DNA of 64,000 nucleotides from assembly GCA_037157565.1 (NCBI GenBank), contig JAZHRO010000036.1:128472001-128536000 (forward strand). The letters are read 5' to 3'. The notes beneath the pieces were generated by a model that saw only the letters and a program-made list of their open reading frames with translations, had not been told where the DNA came from and made no database searches. This DNA is from Thalassia testudinum. Its lineage: Eukaryota; Streptophyta; Magnoliopsida; Alismatales; Hydrocharitaceae. Every line of letters starts with the position of its first letter. Within the stretch, counting starts at the first letter, position 1. Made by a program: the position numbers and the translations under genes. Shown piece after piece: positions 21,115 to 31,923 of this stretch.

Positions 21115-23867
21115 ATAAGAGGATGCTTTCCTCTTCAATTTGAAGAGTGAAATAAGGGGATTCCTACGGGTTTAAACTACCTGGAAAATGAAGTTTATCT
21201 TACAGAGTCCACAGATGGACTTATCTCTCTTATTTAAAGGTTTGAACAAGTTCTATAAATGATTCCGCAGCTTCAGAAGTGGGATTTGAAGCTATTTAGG
21301 CTTCAGGCAACACAGAGAAGCTTCAAGCTTCTCTGTGAGCTTCAGAGACAGGAATTAGACAACTTAACATAGGTGAATAGACACTTAAGAACATTTCTAA
21401 TTGATTAAAATAGATTCTAAGGGTTAAAATTGACTCAACTAGGTAGGTTTTACGATTAAATCTCAACAAAATACTACTGCCATCAATTTGGGTTCGAAAA
21501 TAACCCAAACTAATAGGGTTTGAATTCTCACTAAATCATTCATTTGAGCTCAGTTTGATCACTCTAAAACTTTCCAATAGATTCTCAGGAACAACTTCAA
21601 CTCTTCAATTCTTCAGTTTGAGCTTAGAAATAAGGTTTCCTCCTCAGGTTTGACTGTAAGGCTTAAAAATTTGACTTTCTGATTAATGCCTTCTCCCAAG
21701 AAATTAAAACCTCAAATAGCATCTCCTCAACATCAAGAATTCATTCAGACCCTCAGATAGGTGTTCTAACCCTAAAAATTAGGGTTTCAGGCTCGCCGCC
21801 TGAGATTCAAAAAGTGTTTGATCGTCAGAAAAATTCAGAGGTTGATACAGTACTTTGAGGACATAATTAACTTCAGTGCATTGCACTGAAGCTTTTGAAT
21901 CCATCAAGTGCCTTTATAAGACTTCTATCAGACTTCTCCAACTCCGCTGGAGTTGGAGAAGATGAACCTCAATCTACAGCTCTAGTCACTTAATCTTCAA
22001 ATAAACATCCTCAGAATAATCACTGATCCATATTATATCATTCTGGAGCTTCACACCAAGTTCCACAAGCTGAAGAACAAAAATGACTTGCTAGAGCTCA
22101 CCAGAGCTCCGGTGAGTCCAGTAAAAGGTGAATTTTGTGCTCAGAATGTCAAAATGTGTCATTTTTAGTCTAAAAAGGTTCCTGAGGTTGCAAGGAACCT
22201 CAGGGACTCAATTAATTCTTCATTTGTTCATTAAAACTAAGATTTAATAGTAAATTTCATTTCTTAAAAGATCTGTGTGGTTAATGATCAGGACCTGTTT
22301 TACCACTCAATTGAGTGGTCAAAACAAGTCAAGTATTTACGATCATAAATATATATATAATTAAGGATTTGAACTGCTCCTGAGCCGCTATGGACAGCGA
22401 GCTCAGGAGCTTAGTTAAAAATTGGGCATTTAAGTTATATGTGGTAATTATACATATTATAGTGTCAATTAGGATCCTTAGGTTGTGAATAAGTGATGGA
22501 GAACCCTATGAAGGTGAAGCTATGATCAGCTACTATCGTCATGGACAGCGACAATAGTCTGTGGAGGTCAAGGTAAATTAGGCAATTAAATGATCAATTA
22601 AACGATTAAGTGTAATAAAAATGATCGTGGATGAAAGAAGAAGGTGATCAGTGAGTTTAAAAGATGAAATTAAAGCTCTGGCGAGCTCAAGGAGCTCGCC
22701 GGAGTCGGAGAAGATAACAACTAAAATTCTAACATTAACTCTAATCTAACTAACTATCTAACTAACTAAGTTATCCTACTCCTACTCGTACTCCTAATCT
22801 ACTATTACCTGGATGAAGGGGTCAATAGGGTTTCGCCGAAGGTTCATAGCAGACGACGAAATCAGAGGGTTTTAGGAGAAGATCTCCAGCGAGCGGATTT
22901 GAGATGAAGCAGAGGATTCCTTGGTCATAGCATGTGTTCAGAGACGTGGCTGACCACGGCGGATCTCCTCTGCTAATCAAGATGGATGGAGGAAGTCGGA
23001 GAGTGGTGTGGAAGGTCGCCGGAGAGAATAGCCTATCGAAGTCAGCTCAGTGAAGAAGAGGGAAGGGAGCCAACTTGAGAGAAATCGAAGGGGTGAGGGG
23101 GTATTTATAGTGGTTAGCGACGAAGAGAGTGGCGAGGTCTGGATGAAGGAGCTTGAGGAGCTTAACCTCCGGCGTCGCCTCCGACGATGATGAGGTTATC
23201 TCTCTCTGAAAATTAGGATTTCCGATTAATCCAGACCGGTGGATGAAGATGGAGTGGTGAGCGCAAGCTGCAAGAGCTTGGAGAAAGAAGGATGATGTCG
23301 GCAGGGCGGTGATCGTGCAGTGGCGTAACTCTTCGTCGCCAGCCGTCCAAATAGATGAAGAAGAAGAAGGAAAAGGACTTATGTGCAATGAAAATTAAGG
23401 ACCTGTGTGAGAATTAAGGACCCGATTATAATGAATATTAAGGACCAAAATGTAAACCCAGGTTTTGAAGGTTTAGTTTAACTTAGATTTTTTTCAACTT
23501 TTTATATATGTTAGTAAATAAGGTAAATATTATGTTTTCACCTTGAATTTACATTTTTGACCTTTTTTAAGTTAATTTATTAGATTAAGTAAAATTACTT
23601 AAGTTATTATATACTTCTGTATATAGTATGTTTAAGTTACTTAACTTATTAATTATGGAAATGATTAATAAAATTTTGAGTCCAATTATTAACTATATTA
23701 TTAATAATATTAATTGAATGATAAAATATCATTTTTAGCTTATTTTAAGGTCCTTTACCAAATATCCCTTATTTAATAATTAACCCTTATATATTCATAA
23801 CCTTAGCTAATTAACTAGGAAGACTAGTTAATCAGGGGTAATTAGAGAACATGATGAGTCTCTCATC
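21112..23867 (-). repeat. E2 right LTR, minus orientation, 3'-truncated
   Basis: On the minus strand it starts TGATGAGAGACTCATCA, like other M/P-family LTRs, has a TATA box (TATAAATA, about 23109-23102), and runs through the inverted-repeat segment to about 21112. The USE/TATA, purine tract and U5 part expected downstream are missing. The region has no credible gene. Confidence 0.68.
21115..21616 (-). repeat. Inverted repeat arm, right
   Basis: Reverse complement of 17484-17990; see the left arm. Confidence 0.85.
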
Positions 23868-24541
23868 AATGCCTCATGAAGGGGTTCTCCCATTTGCTGG
23901 GTGAAATGAGTGATCTGGTGGCGCAAGGCATTTGTCCAGCCAACGGGAAAGAATTTCTTCAAAAATTCGAACTGAAGTTCATCTCATGTGTTGATCGAAC
24001 GAGTCTGAGTTTGATACCAATGAGCAGCCTTGTCAATGAGGGAGAAAGAAAACATCCTCATGAGTAGAATATTATGGTTTTGTGCATCTGACCCGAAGGT
24101 CTGGGCCAGATGCTTGAGCTGTTTAATGTGTTGGAATGGATCCTCGGAGTTAAGCTCATGGAATTTTGGTATCGCATGAATCATGTTGGGCTTGAGTTCA
24201 GAATCAGGACCTCTAGCCGGGATTCGGACTCAAGGCTCGATTGCCACCGTAGCGGGATTATAGTGATATCGTATCATAGGACGTTTCGGTGTGTTTACAA
24301 AGTTTTGGAAGAGATCATTTAGGCGCTGAAGCTGGTGCTCAAGGTTGTTCTCTTCTTCAATGGGTTGTGCCGTGATGGAAGGAGAACTTGGTTCTGAATC
24401 AGAGGAAAGATCTATGTGGTGGGGTTACTGCACAAACAGGGGCATCGAGGCTTGGCCTCGATGAGAGTGAATTTCTAAAGAAGGTCTTAAGGATGGTCTT
24501 AAGGACCTCCTACCAAATATGCACCGAAGGATTTGATGAGA
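23868..24541 (-). pseudogene. gag: M gag N-terminal part
   Basis: Minus frame through 24184-23984 reads MIHAIPKFHELNSEDPFQHI then LLMRMFSFSLIDKAAHWYQT, the conserved core of the plant retrotransposon gag domain. Another frame continues with KKFFPVGWTNALRHQITHF and GEPLHEA, ending at the E2 insertion. The upstream part (about 24230-24541) has matching wording (SELKPN) but no clear start codon. Joined conceptually with 17460-15986 it forms one gag, but it is split and frameshifted. Confidence 0.8.
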
Positions 24542-25460
24542 TCAGAAGGTGCTGGACCTAATCGAGACACCCAAAAATTGTTGGGTGACTATAAAGGTTC
24601 AGGGCGGATGATACCCCTTAGTCAAAAAGGTCGTCCACTTGAGAAGTACCTAGGCAGCCAGAGAGGGAGAGTCCCGCAAAGACCCCTACACGGTAGAGCA
24701 TCCCCATGAGTTACAGGGTTTCTCCTACCCGACCTCTCTTGTCACTGAGATTCCAGGTAGACCAGAATGGGGACCTTGATCTCTTAAGTCTACCTTTTTT
24801 AATTAAGATCAAGGTGCTTAGGGTTCCACTTGGACTTTAGGCCTTTGAGTGCAAAGGGTAACCTAATTTTAAGGTTGGTTGACCCAAACGATCAACTTCA
24901 CCTCTTTGTTCCTTTGAGAGCTTTTAGGTCCTTGCTTTTAGGGTTCAAATGGATTAAGAGCCTGATTTGCTTAGGGTTTCTCTTGTATAGATCTTTTCAA
25001 ACAAGGCTTAGGCACACCTCTTTTTGAAATTTTTGCTTCTTTACTTAAGAGAAGATGTGTCTCTAAAAACCTTAGCTTTGCAATCCGTAGGTTGGCTCTA
25101 GTTGGTCCAATTTAGTTGCCTCAACAATTGGTATCTAGGGCTCAATTAAGAAGGTTTTAGCCCTAGTTACCTTAATTGGATGTGCAATTCAAAATGTGTT
25201 GAAATGAAAATCAGGCAACTTTGGTGAATTACTAAATATGGAAACAGGTAGCCCTAGATTGATTTTTCTTTGTTTTTTCCTTTTCAGACTTTGAAGGGAT
25301 TAAGAGAGAGGGCTAATGAAAGTTTACCTGTTCCTTGGTGTGGCTGTTGTGCTGCTGCTTTTCTTTCCTCCGCTTTCCCTAAGGCAAACACAACAAAAGA
25401 GATAGATTAAGTCAGTATTGAATTAGAAGTTGTGATCAAAGCTTCTAAAATGCCTATTAC
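24542..25460 (-). other. M untranslated leader
   Basis: Noncoding. It is homologous in reverse complement to the P leader (29080-30240), including the CTCTCCCTCTCTGGCTGCC block (about 24655-24675, and 30040-30058 in P). This shows M and P share a leader although their genes differ. Confidence 0.75.
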
Positions 25461-25478
25461 TCCCCGGCAACGACGCCA
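25461..25478 (-). promoter_or_regulatory. M primer binding site, tRNA-Asp
   Basis: On the minus strand TGGCGTCGTTGCCGGGGA, one C-to-T change from the perfect tRNA-Asp complement, 3 nt after the LTR end TCAACA. Confidence 0.88.
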
Positions 25479-26368
25479 AAATGTTGACGAGGCGAGATCG
25501 TGCTTTTAAAAGATGTTCGTTGCAGTATAAATGAAATCGTCGCAAAAACAAATAAGAATTTATAACTCGAAAACCTAGGCATCCGAGGTCGAACATAGGG
25601 AGCAATTGGGTATTTAAAAACTTAAGAGCACAACTCTCAATTTAATAAAAAGCAATAACCAATTCAATCAAAATTGAGAAGTAATGTCAATGTAGAAATA
25701 ATGCTAAAAAATTGGACATCTGATGAAAAATCAGACGTCTTAAAAGCTCTTGCTATAGTGCTTGATTTATCCTTCTCTTTCTGATTTTTGCCTTCTCTTT
25801 CTCTCTTCTTTCTCTTTCTCTTTCTCTATGGCTATGCTTCTTCTACCTTCTTTGGCTTCTCCTTCTTTTCTTTCTTCTTTTGCGGCTAAGTCCCTGCTTG
25901 GCTTTGCCTTCAGTAGCTACCTTCTTCTTCTTCTCTTCCTCTTCTACACTTGGTCTTCTTCTTCAGCCGCTCCTCTGCTATAGTGCTTCTCTTTTCTTCT
26001 TCTTCTTTTTTCCTTCCTTGCTATGGCTAAGTCCTTCCTTCTTCAACCTTTACCTTCAGCTGCAGCTTTTTCCTTTGCTTCTTCTTCTTTCACTTCTTTG
26101 CTGCGCCTCTTCCTTCCTTAGCTCCTTCTTCTTTCCTACATTGAACAATGAAGCAAAACCTACCCCTACCCTCCCCGCGTCTCTCTCTCTTTCTCTCTTA
26201 GGAATGCTCTCCCAGAGTCGGGTAATCAGGTCGAGTGCCAGGTCCGGGTCCAGGTGCACCGACGTGGTGTAGTGTGCGGGGAGTGCTAGGTCTAGGTAAT
26301 CGGGTCAAGTGCCAAGTCCGCGGGGGCAGGGGTTGCGGATGAGGAGTGAGCGAGTGAGGGTGAGGGAC

Positions 26369-26373
26369 CTCAC
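26369..26373 (+). repeat. Target site duplication of P, left
   Basis: CTCAC, repeated exactly at 36242-36246. Confidence 0.95.
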
Positions 26374-27311
26374 TGATGAGAGCCTCATCATGAGCCATAA
26401 CTAGCTCATTTTGACCCAATAAAGAAGATAAAAGCTCCTACATAACCTAGAAGAAGGCCTAACTGAAGAAACAAGTGCTCTAAGAAGAAAACATGAAATA
26501 AAGGTTAAAACTGCAATTTTACCATTGCAGTAGATAAACGGGATTTCTCAGAGGCAAAACATAGGTCAAATGGTCTAAATGAGATAAAAAGTGGGTTGAG
26601 TCAATCAGAAATGGGTTCATGTGCAATCTAAGAACTAAAAGACACTTGGTAACCCTAAAACAGACCCGCTTAAATTAACAAGGTTCCGGTCAGAACAAAA
26701 AGCAAGTAAACCCTCTACAAATCATGGAAAACCATACTCTAGGGTTTAGAACACTTAATTTGGCCTTTGGAACCTAGTTTGACCTAGATTAGGGTCCTAG
26801 CTCTTCAATTAACCTAATTTGGGTTTTTACGCAAAATATCCAGTCAAACGAGGTCAAACCTGAAATCTAACTTCTCCATTGGTTTCCTTAGGTCCAAATT
26901 AGGTTTATACCAAAATTTGGACCTAAGGAGAGGTCATCTTGACCTACTTTGCAATTTAGTACACCCAAATCACAAATTGGTCCCTATCTTTTGAATACCG
27001 TTGCAGAGAACCCCCTAGGTTCTTCGCCTCCTTTGCAAACTGGTCCTGCCGCCATTGCTAGGGCAGAACCGAGCTCCGGCGAGGTTCGGAGAGGGATTGC
27101 TCTCTAATCCCTCAGAGATTCCCTCCCAGAAATGGAAGGAGAATTCTCTGAAGAATTGCCTTCCATTTAAGACCGATATCGATCCCTGGTGTGAACCCAA
27201 TCTCTCGTGCGAACGCACGAGAGATTTGGGTATCCTAACTCCTTTCCATCTCCGGCGACCAACCTCAGGCAATTACGTGCCCTTCACGCCCTGCACACCA
27301 AGTCCAACGCC

Positions 27312-27318
27312 TATATAA
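27312..27318 (+). promoter_or_regulatory. TATA box in P 5' LTR
   Basis: TATATAA within a G/C-rich context. The equivalent place in M (minus) has TATAAAAGG. Likely Pol II core promoter for genomic RNA; repeated at 34472-34478 in the 3' LTR. Confidence 0.6.
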
Positions 27319-28213
27319 GAACCCACAACTCCGGCCGAAGAGGCTGAGCTTGATTTGGCCGAGTTTCCCCCTTCAATTCCTCTCCTCCTGCTCGGCCAAA
27401 TACCCCAGCTAGCTCCGGCGAGCCCCCCTCCCCTCCCTCTTCGCTCTGCCACAAAACCAGTGGCAGAGTTAGCTTCCTGACCTCCCTCCGCGTCGCGCAG
27501 TACCAGCGCACGCCGCCTCAGCCCCGTCGTCGCCGCCGTTCTCCCCCACTGGGCGTCATCTTCTCCGGCGACAGCAAGTACTGCTGTCCGCCTTCTGTCC
27601 CCTTTCGTCCTTACAATTAGGTTAGAACTCCTCTCCATCCTATCCTCTCTCTTTTCCCCCTGTTATCTCATCTGATTACCCCTCGACCGACGCTGACCAC
27701 CCTCATCTTCCACATCACCGACCGAACTCCGGCGAGCCGCCCACACCACTCCGCCACTCCACACGGCTCGCCAACCACCTCGTGAGCTCCGCCTCACCAC
27801 CAGGAACTCGCTCCACCCCACAACTGCCACTCCAGACCTCCATAACCACCCCCCGAACAACCCACCATCTCCGGCCACAGGTTAACCTAGGCGGGCACGC
27901 CTAGGCCGACCGGCAACCTGCAACATCACCCACCGCCTTCGCCGTGCTACGGCGAAGGTTTCCAACTATTCTAATTGGGCCAATAGGCCGTTCTGTGGAA
28001 GTTCAGGTAAACGCTCCGGCCGCCATTAACAGTCGAAGCAGCAGGAAGCTTGGAGCAGCAGCAGGCGTCAGGCTTCCCAGGCGGCAGGTGCAGCAGACTC
28101 TCGCAAGTGTTGCGAGGTGACTGAGTTCAGCAAGGATCAGCAGCAGGGCCTTCAGCGTGGGCAATTACACACGAGAGTCTGCGGGCGCACGCAAAGGAAG
28201 GGTGGAACGTTTA

Positions 28214-28254
28214 GTCCCACATCGTGGAATCTCAAGGCACAGGTATGGTATAAA
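28214..28254 (+). promoter_or_regulatory. USE plus TATA pair in P 5' LTR
   Basis: GTCCCACATCG (28214-28224) is a perfect plant snRNA USE, followed after exactly 24 bp by TATAAA (28249-28254). Plant U6-type Pol III promoters use these two elements at about this spacing, Pol II snRNA promoters about one helical turn more. A run of six T lies just after the TATA, upstream of the expected start. Confidence 0.7.
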
Positions 28255-29061
28255 GGTTTTTTGTGATATACGTTTACTGCCTCGAAAGCACAGGGGTGAG
28301 GTCCCTCACTGACCCCACCCGCCTCGTCCGCAGCCTGACCACGCGGACCTGGCGGATCCGACCCGACCTAGACCTACGCACTCCTCGCGCATCACACACC
28401 TGCAGGTGCGCCTGGTCCCGGGTACGATCCGACCCGATTGAGACTGTGGCTCTGGTAGAGCGGTTAGAGTGAATTGCTTGAGAGAGAGACACGCGCGGGT
28501 AGAGGGAGAAGGGTTAGGTTTTGTTCCCCTGTGCAGGCAGGCTGATTGCAGGAGAAGGACGTGGCCGCTGCAGAAGAAAGGAGAAGCAAGACAAAGAAGA
28601 AGAAGAAAGCAAGATAAAGAAGAAGAAGAAGGCAACGAAGAAAGGAGAAGCAAGACAGAAGAAGAAGAAAGAAAGAAGTCTTCGCAGGCGAAGGAGGAAA
28701 ACAGAAAGGTTAGAGGTCTTCGCAGGAGAAGAAGAAGAAGGACAAGGGAAGATTGCAAAGAGATCTGAAAGGCAAAGCAGAAGAAGAAAAAGAGAAAGAA
28801 AGATCACATTTAAGACGTCTGATACATAAATCAGACGTCTAATTCTATTTTTTTTACATCTTTCTTAAAAACTCTTTGAATCAATTATATTTGCATTTAA
28901 CAGTTGTATTCTTGGGTTTTACAAAGTACTGAGTTTGCTCCCTGTGTTCGACCTCGGATACTCTAGTTGTTCGAGTAATAAAATTATTTGTTTAAACGTT
29001 TTGTCGGTTCTACTACAACGTAATACGCCTTTAAATCCGCACAGAAACGTTGACAACATTT

Positions 29062-29079
29062 TGGCGCCGTTGCCGGGGA
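29062..29079 (+). promoter_or_regulatory. P primer binding site, tRNA-Asp
   Basis: TGGCGCCGTTGCCGGGGA, a perfect 18-nt complement of the tRNA-Asp 3' end, 3 nt after the LTR. Confidence 0.95.
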
Positions 29080-30291
29080 GCAACGGGCACTTGTAAAGCT
29101 TTTGAGTACAACTTTTCTATTTAATATCTGACTTAACTTCTCTTTTGTTGTGTTTAAACAGGGAAAGCAAAACAAAAAGGAAAGAATAGCAACTGCACAA
29201 CAGACTGGAGCAGGTATTTCATGAGAAAATCTCTCCCGCAAGTCAACCACTCCAGGGCAGGTAATTTCTTTTCTTCCTTAATCATCCCCTAATCTTTGAA
29301 AGACAAAAGGAAGAAAATCAAGTTAGGAATCAATTGCCTTCTTTATATAGTAATCACCATCTCTAAGGCAAAACATTTCTTGATTTTGCGAAAATTTCTG
29401 CAAATATTCTTGAAGTTGGAGTGATTTTTTTTTCCATCCCACAAATTCTTGTGCCTAATTGAAAATAAACGCTTAATCTCGGCGGACCACACACTTCTTG
29501 TTTATAAGTCCAAAGAGAACTTTTGAAAAAGAAAAAGAGGATTGGAAATAGAACCAAATTAGGGTTTCCACATTAGGGTCTTGAAGCGCTAGTCACACAT
29601 GCCTGTGTAAAAGGAAATAAACCATCCCGCATCAGTGTGCTACCCAAGCCCTTGATTGAAGAAAGTTAAATAAGACAAACCCTAAAATTGAGCTCTAAAA
29701 TCACTTGAATCTTAAAAATTTTTCTTTTGACCTAATAACCTGGGAGTCAAATCAGGGTGATCTCTAGGCTCCGAGCTTAGAATCATTCTGCCATCTATAG
29801 GACAGGTCAGGTGAAGTTGACCCCTTGGGTCAACCAACCTCTAAATTAGGTCACAATACCAAAAACATCTAAAGTTCAAGTGAGAACCCTAAAAGCACCT
29901 TTGAAATAAAAAGTGATAGACTTAAGAGGTCAAGGTCCCCATTCTGGTTTACCTGGAATCTCAGTGACAAGAGAGGTCGGGTGGGGGAAACCCTGTAACC
30001 CGTAGGGACGCTCTACCGTGTAGGGGTCTTTGCGGGACTCTCCCTCTCTGGCTGCCCAGGTAACTCTCAGGTGGACGATCTTCGGATCCAGGGGTCCATC
30101 CGCCCCAAACCTCCATAGTCATCCAAACATCTTTTGGATGTCTTGATTGGGTCAAGAACATCTCCAGTCCTGCATCTTTTCTCTGTAGAGCACACACATT
30201 CATTTTCAGTGGGACTCGTTATTCAGATCTGATTGCTTCATAACACATCTTGAGTCAAACTCTGATCTTGATTCCACCACCTGATCCAAAT
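29080..30291 (+). other. P untranslated leader
   Basis: Noncoding; homologous to the M leader up to about 30180, that is, to the point where M gag begins. No function recognised beyond the expected packaging and dimerisation role of a retrotransposon leader (inference). Confidence 0.75.
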
Positions 30292-31923
30292 ATGCAGCCG
30301 AACCACCTAGGACTACCAGTCGAGAAACCTGAATATCAGAGATCCATGAGAGATAAAATGATTGAGGATGCCATGAGATTTTATGAAAATGAAGAAACCT
30401 CAACAACAGTAGGAAACATTCAGGTTGATGTCCCAACAACCACAACCTTTGTCATAACTTGTGCCCATGTACTATTAGCAGAAGCCAACAAAGGATCAAC
30501 CCGTGACTTGCTCATTACTGCATACATTGAGATAGAAAAATTGCATAATAGTGAATACCTTCAATGTATGACAAATCCTCGACTTTGGAAGCAACACCAA
30601 GATAGTCTTGAAAAACGGGAAGAGATAATGAGATTAATAAAACAAGTGATTGATCAGAAATACCCGTACATACCGCCAACAGAGGATGAACTATCTTGGG
30701 ACAACATCGAGGATAAATCTGATCTCGGGTTTAGGGCACAAAATGGTTGTGGATTCCCAACCCAGATGGAGTATAATGCACCTGATATTGAAGAAGGTTG
30801 GGAAGCTCCAAATGCAGGAAAAGACCATGATGAACCCATTTTAGAATCCCAAGACTCCTGCAAGTATGAGAGTAGAACTGAACCTCTCGCGGGTGTAAAT
30901 TCCGTCCCTTATTCTGATAAGGTGGCCCTCGAAGGTTATTCAGACCTAAATTCTAGTAATTCAACCCACATCCTAAGCCTAGAACCTAGATCTGAAGCCT
31001 ATATTGAAGATTTCAAGGCCCCATATGAAGAAGATCAACCTTTTAATGAAGAATATGATTTTGGGCCTCGATTTGATGAATATCCCTCGTCAACCTCCTC
31101 AGAGGAACGAATCAATTTTGCGGAAGTCATGCCAATCTACGACACAGAAACCGAGGAGTTGGACGAGCAAGGTTTCAATTGGGTCTGCCCTACTAGCTTA
31201 GAATCTGGGCCTCTACCAGATAGGGACACCTTTGTAAGCTCGGAATTAACATTTAGGCTAGATCCCAGTCAGGCTGCTGAATATACAACATATGATTTAT
31301 TCTATGGTGGAACTCATGATCTAGAATCTCATTCAAACTTTTATTTTCGCAAACTCTCCGACGATCTCGAATCTGACCATAACATCGGAGAAAATCTGCC
31401 TCCTGATTATAACATGTCAATCTTCTTTGAAGCCACCTGCTCCACATATACAGCACCAATCAAAACCCGTTCCCCACCTCGACCCGCAACCGGACTCAAT
31501 TTCTATTCTGATTCACCTCTCAATGAGCCGATTGCAGATGATTCAACTCCGTATCTATACCGGGTATCGGACACTGATCAGACCACAAATCAGGAGCCTC
31601 CATCCTTTGACCGTCCCTGTAGGGATTCCACATCTTACATTAATTATTTTTCGGAACCCTACCCCCACCAGGCTGATTCGACTGAGCCCGAACTCGAGTT
31701 TTCACTTCCATATCTATCAGAACATCACTGCATTTGGTGGGTCCCACATCTGCTAATCTACATCTATCAACCCACCAGACTTATTGGGTTTGGGCTGCAT
31801 CATCAGCCCACTGATCTGAACAAGTACCTGGTTGGACCAACCAGGCTCTTAATCAAGGTGCTTGTTTTCCAAAACTCCATTGATTTGACCACTCCCTCTC
31901 CACCCCATTTTCCGCCCGGCTGA
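30292..31923 (+). CDS. Unknown 543-codon protein carried by P
   Basis: This is the only long intact frame in the window. The frame is open from 30244, but the first ATG is at 30292 (MQPNHLGLPVEKPEYQRSMR); a TTG at 30250 is an unlikely plant start. The N-terminal ~150 residues look helical and mixed-charge (KMIEDAMRFYENEE, HQDSLEKREEIMRLIKQVID). The middle is acidic and rich in D, E, S, P and Y, probably disordered. Near the C-terminus is a short hydrophobic, aromatic stretch (CIWWVPHLLIYIY) and then a proline-rich end. No CCHC knuckle, protease DLGA, MDD motif or integrase signature is present, and no clear signal peptide. It lies exactly between the leader and the conserved 3' block, replacing gag-pol. 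It may be a diverged structural protein, a captured sequence, or an RNA-only cargo whose frame is open by chance. I do not recognise it. Confidence 0.7.
   Translation: MQPNHLGLPVEKPEYQRSMRDKMIEDAMRFYENEETSTTVGNIQVDVPTTTTFVITCAHVLLAEANKGSTRDLLITAYIEIEKLHNSEYLQCMTNPRLWKQHQDSLEKREEIMRLIKQVIDQKYPYIPPTEDELSWDNIEDKSDLGFRAQNGCGFPTQMEYNAPDIEEGWEAPNAGKDHDEPILESQDSCKYESRTEPLAGVNSVPYSDKVALEGYSDLNSSNSTHILSLEPRSEAYIEDFKAPYEEDQPFNEEYDFGPRFDEYPSSTSSEERINFAEVMPIYDTETEELDEQGFNWVCPTSLESGPLPDRDTFVSSELTFRLDPSQAAEYTTYDLFYGGTHDLESHSNFYFRKLSDDLESDHNIGENLPPDYNMSIFFEATCSTYTAPIKTRSPPRPATGLNFYSDSPLNEPIADDSTPYLYRVSDTDQTTNQEPPSFDRPCRDSTSYINYFSEPYPHQADSTEPELEFSLPYLSEHHCIWWVPHLLIYIYQPTRLIGFGLHHQPTDLNKYLVGPTRLLIKVLVFQNSIDLTTPSPPHFPPG

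Larger units (their letters stand above)
17461..23867. mobile_element. E2: rearranged non-autonomous Athila-type element in M gag
   Basis: It interrupts gag between HEA (minus, at 23868) and RKCPHNG (17460). Inside are a plus-strand partial LTR ending at a perfect tRNA-Asp primer binding site (19219), a gag-like remnant, the conserved 3' block, a polypurine-like motif (20501-20539), an A/T-rich segment, and then a partial LTR in minus orientation starting TGATGAGAGACTCATCA at 23867. The two LTR parts share an inverted repeat of about 500 bp. No pol domain is seen. The layout is not that of a normal LTR element and implies deletion, inversion or two nested insertions. Confidence 0.7.
26374..29058 (+). 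repeat. 5' LTR of P
   Basis: Starts TGATGAGAGCCTCATCA and ends TTGACAACA. In order: hairpin-forming start, A/T-rich U3, G/C-rich U3, Pol II TATA (27312), a long G/C-rich stretch, USE/TATA pair (28214-28254), purine-rich tract (about 28560-28800), two GACGTC palindromes (28814, 28834), and an A/T-rich U5. Frames in the G/C-rich and purine-rich parts are shadows. Confidence 0.95.

Noticed and set aside
28306..29250. Lys/Arg/Glu-rich and Leu/Ser/Phe-rich frames in the P LTRs
   Set aside because: Translations of the purine-rich tract on both strands; repeated in the 3' LTR and shifted by its 23-bp duplication.
30292..31923. Envelope-like gene of Athila in P
   Set aside because: No signal peptide, no long transmembrane helix, and the frame sits at the gag-pol place rather than after integrase.
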